Below, in pieces: positions 15,287-20,113 of a stretch of DNA of 20,113 nucleotides (position 1 is its first letter; each line of letters begins with the position of its first letter). Origin of the DNA: an uncultured Bacteroidota bacterium (GTDB taxonomy: Bacteria; Bacteroidota; Bacteroidia; Chitinophagales; Chitinophagaceae); assembly GCA_903847655.1 (NCBI GenBank), contig CAINEG010000063.1, positions 1 to 20,113 on the forward strand, read 5' to 3'. The notes below the pieces were generated by a model, which was not told where the DNA came from, made no database searches, and saw only the letters and a list, made by a program, of their open reading frames with translations. The translations under genes were made by a program, and so were the position numbers.

Positions 15287-16264
15287 ATGATATTTGTTAC
15301 AGGGGCCAGTGGTTTAGTGGGCTCACATTTAATACAATCATTATTAGCTAAGAACAAAGCAGTCACAGCCTTGTACAGAAAAGAAATTCCTGCATTTGAA
15401 GGCGCAGAAAAAGTAAAATGGGTAGCAGGAGATTTATTAGACATTGTTTCTTTAGCAGAAGCCATGCAAGGCGTGAGTCAAGTGTATCATTGTGCGGCTA
15501 TTGTCTCTTTTGTGCCAAGTCAAGCGGCGCGCATGATCAAGGCCAATCAAGAAGGCACGGCCAATGTGGTGAATCTATGCATCGAAAAACAAATTGATAA
15601 ATTGGTCTTTGTAAGTTCTGTGGCGGCCTTGGGTCGAATTAGAGAAGACGTTGCGATTGACGAAAGCATGAATTGGACTGCAGAAACCAGCAATAGCGTG
15701 TATGGACAATCTAAATATTTAGCCGAAATGGAAGTATGGCGTGGTATGGGAGAAGGATTGAATGTAGCCATCGTGAATCCAGTGATAATTTTTGGCGCAG
15801 GTGATTGGACTAAGGGCTCTTCTGAAATTTTTAAATCAGCTTATGATCAATTTCCTTGGTATACCAATGGGGTGAGTGGATTTGTAGATGTATTGGATGT
15901 GATTGATTCGATGCAATTGTTAATGGACAGTCCCATTACTGGACAACGTTATGTGATTAGTGCAGAAAATTTAAGCTATCAAACTGTATTCACTAAAATT
16001 GCGCATGCATTTAATAAAAGACCCCCTCATAGAAAAGTAACGCCGCTATTGGCTGCCATTGTTTGGAGATTGGAAGCATTAAAAGGAATACTTACGGGCA
16101 AAACACCCTTGCTTACCAAAGAAACAGCGGCTACTGCTCAGGCTGTAGTTCATTTTAATAATGAGAAATTCTTAAAGGCCTTTCCTGATTTTAAATATCG
16201 TTCGATGGATACGACCATCAACAGAGTTTGTGCTGAGCTAAAGAAACTCCATCATCTAGCCTAG
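15287..16264 (+). CDS. NAD-dependent epimerase/dehydratase (extended SDR)
   Basis: The Rossmann motif TGASGLVG is at residues 5-12, followed by an NAD-binding Asp (AGDLLD, about 48-52). The catalytic pair is Tyr139 and Lys143 (YGQSK), with Ser110/Ser111 upstream (FVSSVAAL). Length 325 and the pattern NPVIIFGAGDW fit the extended SDR group that includes dihydroflavonol-4-reductase-like and NAD-epimerase proteins. The substrate cannot be assigned: the C-terminal half, which binds substrate, has no feature I recognise. It lies 7 bp downstream of the SCO gene, and its stop is 1 bp from the stop of the convergent LpxD-like gene. Confidence 0.88.
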   Translation: MIFVTGASGLVGSHLIQSLLAKNKAVTALYRKEIPAFEGAEKVKWVAGDLLDIVSLAEAMQGVSQVYHCAAIVSFVPSQAARMIKANQEGTANVVNLCIEKQIDKLVFVSSVAALGRIREDVAIDESMNWTAETSNSVYGQSKYLAEMEVWRGMGEGLNVAIVNPVIIFGAGDWTKGSSEIFKSAYDQFPWYTNGVSGFVDVLDVIDSMQLLMDSPITGQRYVISAENLSYQTVFTKIAHAFNKRPPHRKVTPLLAAIVWRLEALKGILTGKTPLLTKETAATAQAVVHFNNEKFLKAFPDFKYRSMDTTINRVCAELKKLHHLA

Positions 16265-16268
16265 GCTA
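16257..16268. repeat. 12-bp perfect palindrome spanning both stop codons of convergent genes
   Basis: TAGCCTAGGCTA is its own reverse complement. It contains the TAG stop of the epimerase gene (16262-16264) and, on the other strand, the TAG stop of the LpxD-like gene (16268-16266), with one base between. No U-run follows closely, so it is not a clear terminator. Confidence 0.5.
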
Positions 16269-17210
16269 TTCCATCATTTTTTTCCAAAGCTGTGGAATGC
16301 GTTTGATCCAAACCAATTCTCTTCTTTTGATGCTTGCTTCTTCGGCGGGGAATCCCATGTAAACTTTATTGCCTTCGATATCTCCAACAACGCCAGTTCT
16401 TGCCAATAAGGTGGCATTCTCACCAATGGTTAAGGTTTTACCCACCCCGGCTTGGCCCCAAATGGTGACCCCTGCTTTAATTTTAACTCCACCGGCCACA
16501 CCTACTTGTGCAGCAAACAAACAATTGGCCTCAACTTGAGTATCATGTCCAATGTGCACCATATTGTCCATTTTAGTACCCATGCCTATAATAGTGTCTC
16601 CACTAACACCTTTGTCAATGGTACAATTGGCGCCTATTTCTACTTTATCTTCTAGGATGACTCTACCACAGCTTGGCATTTTTTTAAACCAGGCAGGACG
16701 ATTCTTTTTTGTATTGTAATAAAAAGCATCACTACCAATCACCGTACCTGCTTGTATAATTACTTCATCCCCAATAATGGTATCAGGGAGTAGGGTAACA
16801 TTTGGATAAATCACGCAATTTTTGCCAATTATTACATTGGGACCTATAAATACATGCGGCATTATGATGGTGCCAATACCAATGACGGCCTCTTTACTAA
16901 TGGCATCATCCGCTACGATGAAAGGTTTAAAATGCTGTACAATTTTAGCATAAGCTTCAAATGGATCATTACAAAACAACAAAGTCTTGCCTTCTGGTAT
17001 GCTTACCTCTTTATGATTGATAATGATACAAGTAGCCGCACTATTTAAACAGGTTTCATAATATTTTGGATGATCTACAAAAACAATATCACCCATTTCT
17101 ACTTGATGAATTTCATTCACTCCAGTAATTTCTAATTGCGTATTGCCTATGATTTCTGCGTTGATAAAACTAGACAACCATTGAACCGAAATAGGTGCTG
17201 GGAGCTTCAT
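16266..17210 (-). CDS. LpxD-like UDP-3-O-acylglucosamine N-acyltransferase paralogue (left-handed beta helix)
   Basis: LpxD adds the N-linked acyl chain in lipid A synthesis. Residues 1-95 resemble the LpxD N-terminal uridine-binding domain (GDIVFVDHPKY). From about 100 to 290 runs a hexapeptide-repeat beta helix (such as IGPNVIIGKNCVIYPNV). MVHIGHD (217-223) supplies the candidate catalytic histidines His219/His222. Where canonical LpxD has GSDGFGF, this protein has GSDAFYY (159-165) followed by a lysine-rich loop. I recall a second LpxD-like family in Bacteroidota with this GSDAFYY form, so I leave the symbol blank. The C-terminal helix (RRELVWIKRIPQLWKKMME) is typical of LpxD. The acyl donor and sugar acceptor are uncertain. 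It has its own promoter-like element. Confidence 0.83.
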   Translation of the reverse strand: MKLPAPISVQWLSSFINAEIIGNTQLEITGVNEIHQVEMGDIVFVDHPKYYETCLNSAATCIIINHKEVSIPEGKTLLFCNDPFEAYAKIVQHFKPFIVADDAISKEAVIGIGTIIMPHVFIGPNVIIGKNCVIYPNVTLLPDTIIGDEVIIQAGTVIGSDAFYYNTKKNRPAWFKKMPSCGRVILEDKVEIGANCTIDKGVSGDTIIGMGTKMDNMVHIGHDTQVEANCLFAAQVGVAGGVKIKAGVTIWGQAGVGKTLTIGENATLLARTGVVGDIEGNKVYMGFPAEEASIKRRELVWIKRIPQLWKKMME

Positions 17211-17231
17211 AAGTATGTTTTTGGCCTAAAT

Positions 17232-17239
17232 CAAAGGTA
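17232..17239 (-). promoter_or_regulatory. Bacteroidota -7 promoter element for the LpxD-like gene
   Basis: The minus strand reads TACCTTTG, an exact TAnnTTTG match, 21 nt before the ATG at 17210. No -33 TTG is clear. Confidence 0.5.
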
Positions 17240-17484
17240 ACAAGGGTTTTTTGTAAAAAAATCTTTTTACCCATTTTATGTATAAAAAAACAGTAGTTTG
17301 GCTACAGTGTTGAGGGTTTCATTTACATGTATAGTATAAAAAATTAAAAAAAGACATCTTCTGAAACGCTTTATTCATCAATGTTTCAATCAATTTCAAA
17401 AAATATTCAACCTAAAAATATTTTTAAAAATTTCACTTCATCCACCAAGAAAATAATTTTTATGGATCGTCAATTGTGCCCAAT

Positions 17485-17493
17485 TGTGGATAA
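17485..17493 (-). promoter_or_regulatory. Perfect DnaA box
   Basis: The minus strand reads TTATCCACA, the strongest DnaA-box consensus; the plus strand reads TGTGGATAA. It overlaps the second copy of the CAATTGTG repeat. A 7-of-9 match lies at 17438-17446 on the plus strand. One or two boxes do not make an origin; autoregulation or chance remain possible. Confidence 0.5.
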
Positions 17494-17520
17494 CGTCAAT
17501 AAATTTGTTTAAAATATTTT

Positions 17521-17550
17521 TTGAATTAGAAAAAAGTATAATTAATATTG
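17521..17550 (+). promoter_or_regulatory. Promoter with -33 TTG and -7 TAATATTG, 19-nt spacer
   Basis: TTG at 17521-17523 and TAATATTG at 17543-17550 (one mismatch to TAnnTTTG) are separated by exactly 19 nt, the preferred Bacteroidota spacing. Predicted transcription would start near 17555-17557, at the GGG that opens a hairpin. Confidence 0.5.
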
Positions 17551-17554
17551 TGAA

Positions 17555-17630
17555 GGGAATCTGATTCCCGTACTTACTAACCCATCTATATACGAGGTCC
17601 TCTTGAGCATTCAGGGGGACTTTGTTTTTA
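17555..17630 (+). ncRNA. Candidate small RNA or attenuated leader, about 75 nt
   Basis: The predicted transcript begins with hairpin GGGAAT-CTG-ATTCCC (17555-17569), has a mostly unpaired stretch of about 22 nt, then a long stem-loop. In the stem, 17592-17606 pairs with 17611-17625 around a GCAU loop: 15 consecutive pairs, four of them G-U. A U-rich run ends the unit at 17625-17629. On the minus strand the four G-U pairs would become A-C mismatches, so the structure belongs to plus-strand RNA. A promoter lies just before it. I recognise no Rfam-type family. It may be a free sRNA ending in an intrinsic terminator, or a leader controlling the pseudouridine synthase gene. Confidence 0.45.
17592..17630 (+). 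terminator. Stem-loop with U-tract (terminator or attenuator)
   Basis: The arms are ACGAGGTCCTCTTGA and TCAGGGGGACTTTGT with loop GCAT, and T-rich sequence overlaps and follows the 3' arm. The TTG at 17603 that would start the downstream gene lies inside the 5' arm. Confidence 0.45.
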
Positions 17631-18229
17631 TAGAAACTTTTATTTTTATCAATCATTATTTAATATATAAACCCTTCCAAGTACTGAGTCAATTTACTTC
17701 TACAGAAGGTAAATTGTGCTTAAAGGATATAGTAGAAGTACCTAAAGATGTATATCCTATTGGTAGATTAGATTATGACAGCGAGGGTTTATTGTTCTTA
17801 AGCAATGATTCCAAATTGAATCATCAACTACTTCATCCAAAATTTGAACATGCAAGAATATATTGGGTTCAAGTAGAAGGGGAGATCACCCATGAAGCCA
17901 TTGCTAAGCTTACAGCAGGTGTATCTATTAATATCAATGGGGTATTGATCAAAACAAAGCCTGCGCGTCTTGCCCTATTAGAAGCCCCGGTAGCTGTACC
18001 TGAAAGAAATCCGCCCATTCGATATAGAAAAAACATTCCTACTTCTTGGGTAGAAATTGAATTAATAGAAGGAAAGAACAGACAGGTCCGAAAAATGTTT
18101 GCCTCTGTTCAATTCCCTGTATTGCGCTTAATTCGAGCGCAAATAGGTGTATTTACGATACAAGGCATGATGCCAGGCGACCTTATTAGCTTAAGTCCAG
18201 AGGAGGTTCAAGAAGGCTTCTTTCGTTAA
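17603..18229 (+). CDS. rRNA pseudouridine synthase, RluE/RluB/RluF family without S4 domain
   Basis: This enzyme isomerises a uridine in 23S rRNA. The catalytic motif YPIGRLDYDSEGLLFLSND carries the nucleophile (Asp57, counting from the TTG). YLIYKPFQVLSQF is the usual first strand and EGKNRQVRKMF the conserved C-terminal motif. No S4 domain is present, so it is closest to RluE (about 217 residues). The start is unclear: the open frame has no ATG or GTG before the domain, and the only usual codon is TTG at 17603, which lies inside a strong hairpin. Homologues would be expected to start near residue 16, where an ATC (17648-17650) begins INHYLIYKPF. A rare ATT/ATC start, a buried TTG, or a sequence error are all possible. 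lysS follows at 42 bp. Confidence 0.85.
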   Translation: MSIQGDFVFIETFIFINHYLIYKPFQVLSQFTSTEGKLCLKDIVEVPKDVYPIGRLDYDSEGLLFLSNDSKLNHQLLHPKFEHARIYWVQVEGEITHEAIAKLTAGVSININGVLIKTKPARLALLEAPVAVPERNPPIRYRKNIPTSWVEIELIEGKNRQVRKMFASVQFPVLRLIRAQIGVFTIQGMMPGDLISLSPEEVQEGFFR

Positions 18230-18244
18230 TTGACTGCTAAGTTT

Positions 18245-18252
18245 TACTTTTG
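18245..18252 (+). promoter_or_regulatory. Bacteroidota -7 promoter element for lysS
   Basis: TACTTTTG is an exact TAnnTTTG match, 19 nt before the lysS ATG at 18272 and downstream of the TTG at 18230 that would extend the reading frame. It supports the ATG as the true start. Confidence 0.5.
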
Positions 18253-18271
18253 CATTAATAATATAACATCA

Positions 18272-19792
18272 ATGAGTCAATCGCTATCAGAACAGGAAAT
18301 TATAAGACGTGAAAAATTGCAGCATTTAGAAGCTGCGGGCATCGACCCCTATCCAGCCCCTTTGTATCCTGTGACGCATTATTCAAATGAGATCAAGGAC
18401 AACTTTACAGAAGAAAATAAGGAAAACTATGCTGCTGTTTGTGTAGCAGGAAGGATTATGAGTGTGAATGACAAGGGTAAAGTGCTATTTGTTAAAATAC
18501 AAGACGATAAGGGAATTCTACAACTATATATCAAGAGAGATGAAATTTGCCCAAGCGAGGACAAGTCCTATTGGGAGGCCATTACTAAAAACGGGATGGA
18601 CCTTGGAGACATTATTGGATCTACGGGTTATGTATTTATTACAAAAACCGGAGAAACATCAGTTCATTCAAGCACCGTTACTTTATTGGCCAAATCTTTA
18701 AAGCCATTGCCGGTAGTTAAAAGAGACGAGGAAGGCAATGTATTTGATGCGGTCACCGATCCTGAATTCAGGTATCGTCAACGCTATGCCGATTTAATTA
18801 TCAATCCATCGGTGAAAGAAACTTTTGTAAAAAGAACTTTATTGGTGTCTACCATTCGTGAATTTTTAAATAGTCGTGGTGCCTTAGAAGTAGATACCCC
18901 TGTTTTACAAGCCATCCCAGGAGGTGCAGCAGCAAGGCCTTTTGCTACCCACCACAATGCATTGGATGTGCCATTTTATTTACGTATTGCCAATGAATTG
19001 TATTTGAAAAGATTAATCGTTGGAGGATTTGAATGGGTGTATGAGTTTAGTAGAAATTTTAGAAACGAAGGCATGGACCGTACCCATAATCCAGAGTTTA
19101 CCGTTTTAGAATGGTATACGGCGTACAAAGATTATTTATGGATGATGGAAATTACCGAACAATTGTTTGAAAAAATTGCACTCACTTTACATGGCAAAAC
19201 CGAATTAACGGTGGGGGATAAAACCATTAATTTTAAAGCACCATTCAGACGCATCAGTATTATTGAAGCCATCCAAGAAAATACAGGTATTGATATTACG
19301 GGCATGGACGAAGCTGCCTTAAGAGAAGTTTGTAAAAAATTACATATCGATGTGGCCCCTACCATTGGTAAGGGTAAATTAATAGATGAAATTTTTGGAT
19401 CGACCAGTGAACCTAAATATATCCAACCCACATTTATCATTGACTATCCTATTGAAATGAGCCCGCTGACTAAAAAGCACCGCAGTAAGGAAGGCCTGGT
19501 AGAGCGTTTTGAATTAATGGTCAATGGAAAAGAATTAGCGAATGCGTATACAGAGTTGAATGATCCTATTGATCAACGTAAGCGTTTTGAAGAGCAATTA
19601 GGTTTAATGGAGCGTGGCGATGATGAAGCCATGTTTATTGATCATGATTTTTTAAGAGCCCTAGAATATGGCATGCCACCTACTTCAGGTATTGGCATTG
19701 GTATAGATAGATTATGCATGATGATGTTGAACCAACCCTCTATTCAAGATGTGTTGTTCTTCCCTCAAATGCGCCCGGAGAATAATGAATAA
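18272..19792 (+). CDS. lysS: Lysyl-tRNA synthetase, class II
   Basis: LysS charges tRNA-Lys. From the ATG at 18272 the protein has 506 residues, close to E. coli LysS. The frame is open upstream to a TTG at 18230, but that 14-residue extension lies across the promoter and is not needed. An N-terminal OB-fold anticodon domain (about 60-170) shows VAGRIMSVNDKGKVLFVKIQD. The class II core follows, with motif 2 EFSRNFRNEGMDRTHNPEFTVLEWY (key residues around R-N-F-R-N-E-G) and motif 3 GIGIGIDRLCMMM near the C-terminus. It ends in DVLFFPQMRPE, as usual. A strong intrinsic terminator lies 48 bp after the stop. Confidence 0.97.
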   Translation: MSQSLSEQEIIRREKLQHLEAAGIDPYPAPLYPVTHYSNEIKDNFTEENKENYAAVCVAGRIMSVNDKGKVLFVKIQDDKGILQLYIKRDEICPSEDKSYWEAITKNGMDLGDIIGSTGYVFITKTGETSVHSSTVTLLAKSLKPLPVVKRDEEGNVFDAVTDPEFRYRQRYADLIINPSVKETFVKRTLLVSTIREFLNSRGALEVDTPVLQAIPGGAAARPFATHHNALDVPFYLRIANELYLKRLIVGGFEWVYEFSRNFRNEGMDRTHNPEFTVLEWYTAYKDYLWMMEITEQLFEKIALTLHGKTELTVGDKTINFKAPFRRISIIEAIQENTGIDITGMDEAALREVCKKLHIDVAPTIGKGKLIDEIFGSTSEPKYIQPTFIIDYPIEMSPLTKKHRSKEGLVERFELMVNGKELANAYTELNDPIDQRKRFEEQLGLMERGDDEAMFIDHDFLRALEYGMPPTSGIGIGIDRLCMMMLNQPSIQDVLFFPQMRPENNE

Positions 19793-19840
19793 GCGCTTAA
19801 TGAAAATTAGCGCATATTCATTTTTCCTCTTATGATTTTA

Positions 19841-19870
19841 AAAAAGGAGAACCCTCGGGTTCTCCTTTTT
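19841..19870. terminator. Bidirectional intrinsic terminator after lysS
   Basis: AAAAAGGAGAACC (19841-19853) pairs perfectly with GGTTCTCCTTTTT (19858-19870) around CTCG: 13 bp with A- and T-runs on both sides. It can end both the lysS transcript and the convergent minus-strand amidohydrolase transcript, whose stop codon lies 22 bp away. Confidence 0.93.
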
Positions 19871-19892
19871 ATTTATACGCTTCTTTTACTAA

Positions 19893-20113
19893 CTAGTCTC
19901 TATAATTTAACGCGGGTTTTATATCTCCTAGTAATGCTTTGTATTTATAATCTCCTTTAGATTTAGTAAATTCTTCCATGGCTTTTGCAAGTAATGCAGG
20001 ACTGCTCATTAAATCAATGGCGGTAAGTGCCATTGTTTTACTAGCCACTAGCATTCCTTTTGTACCAATTTCAGTACCACCAGCAGCCACTGCTTGCCAA
20101 CTATGTGCGGGTG
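19893..20113 (-). CDS. M20 family amidohydrolase, AbgB-like, C-terminal part (runs off right edge)
   Basis: The minus frame is open from the window edge to TAG at 19895-19893, giving the last 73 or so residues. They read HPAHSWQAVAAGG, then EIGTKGMLVASKTMALTAIDL. This matches the C-terminal metal-binding region of AbgB (p-aminobenzoyl-glutamate hydrolase subunit B), where H(T)WQ and 'HKGM..AAKVMA.TA.DLL' are typical. The His in HSWQ is probably a metal ligand. The codon at 20090 is GTG in mid-gene, not a start. The family includes various peptidase/amidohydrolases, so the substrate is uncertain. Confidence 0.82.
   Translation of the reverse strand, partial: PAHSWQAVAAGGTEIGTKGMLVASKTMALTAIDLMSSPALLAKAMEEFTKSKGDYKYKALLGDIKPALNYRD

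Larger units (their letters stand above)
17211..17602. other. 392-bp AT-rich intergenic region
   Basis: No protein gene is supported here. It holds, left to right: the LpxD-like gene promoter; A/T tracts including overlapping palindromes at 17414-17425 (AAAAATATTTTT) and 17420-17431; a degenerate DnaA-box-like site at 17438-17446; the direct repeat CAATTGTG at 17471-17478 and 17481-17488; a perfect DnaA box; a plus-strand promoter; and the start of a hairpin-rich transcribed unit. Genes on both sides point away from it. Confidence 0.7.

Noticed and set aside
17211..17602. Chromosomal origin of replication
   Set aside because: Only one perfect and one degenerate DnaA box are present, and no dnaA, dnaN or similar gene is adjacent. 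It is reported as a low-certainty finding, not as an origin.
17611..17630. AGGGGGACTTTG resembles the prfB (RF2) +1 frameshift signal
   Set aside because: There is no in-frame TGA at the slip site, and the downstream gene is not RF2. The G-run is explained by the stem-loop.
17438..17656. 72-codon minus-strand open frame across the hairpin region
   Set aside because: It lies opposite the hairpin and the pseudouridine synthase start, has no recognisable domain and is AT-rich low-complexity in part. It is best explained by chance.
18230..18271. 14-codon N-terminal extension of lysS from a TTG start
   Set aside because: It crosses an exact -7 promoter element, and the ATG at 18272 gives the normal LysS length.
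19132..19440. 102-codon minus-strand open frame inside lysS
   Set aside because: Opposite-strand shadow of a fully conserved synthetase core.
19790..19813. TAAGCGCTTA palindrome and GCGCT/AGCGC hairpin just after lysS
   Set aside because: The stem is only 5 bp with a mismatch, and the perfect terminator at 19841-19870 is the clear transcription end. I do not call it separately.
1..20113. CRISPR arrays, insertion sequences, tRNA or rRNA genes, phage genes
   Set aside because: I looked for spaced repeats, terminal inverted repeats with transposase motifs, and cloverleaf or rRNA signatures, and found none.

Overview
The window comes from a chromosome of the phylum Bacteroidota, most plausibly family Chitinophagaceae. 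The support is low G+C and promoters of the Bacteroidota type: exact matches to the -7 element TAnnTTTG sit a few bases upstream of about nine genes. Starts mostly lack a Shine-Dalgarno sequence. The gene content also fits the phylum: a DUF5690 membrane protein, a GH3-family protein next to lptB, a DUF4369/TlpA-like thioredoxin lipid-envelope-type reductase, a rhomboid-rhomboid-EEP operon, and a short adenylate kinase. Family-level placement is inference. Nearly all genes are core or housekeeping. I see no insertion sequence, phage gene, CRISPR array, tRNA or rRNA.

Layout. At 1-72 is the first 24 codons of a minus-strand glycosyltransferase-like gene, divergent from a DUF5690 transporter-like protein (144-1424). 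That gene converges on a lipoprotein methionine sulfoxide reductase B. Adenylate kinase (2068-2643) then converges on a minus-strand cluster read lptB > GH3 > fabG (5793 down to 2653). Divergent from lptB is metF (5934-6887), with a palindrome and a foldable leader in front of it. metF converges on a secreted thioredoxin-fold protein (6896-8356).

A plus-strand operon follows: rlmD > rhomboid protease > degenerate rhomboid > membrane-anchored EEP phosphatase/nuclease (8481-12621), then cysS with its own promoter. A MerC-like protein (minus) and a SCO copper chaperone (plus) diverge from 14586-14667. The SCO gene is followed 7 bp later by an NAD-dependent epimerase, which converges to within 1 bp of an LpxD-like acyltransferase (minus).

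A 392-bp AT-rich gap (17211-17602) holds a perfect DnaA box, a good promoter, and a compact hairpin-plus-U-tract unit. The unit overlaps the apparent start of a RluE-type pseudouridine synthase that has no ATG start. lysS follows, then a strong terminator, then the 3' end of a minus-strand AbgB-like M20 amidohydrolase that runs off the window.

How the genes relate. lptB, GH3, fabG and the LpxD-like gene point to lipid and envelope work. adk, metF, cysS, lysS, rlmD and the pseudouridine synthase are nucleotide, one-carbon and translation housekeeping. The MerC/SCO pair suggests metal handling. The least explained parts are the 17.4-17.65 kb intergenic structure, the catalytically dead rhomboid paralogue and the metF leader. 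No obviously new multi-gene system is visible.
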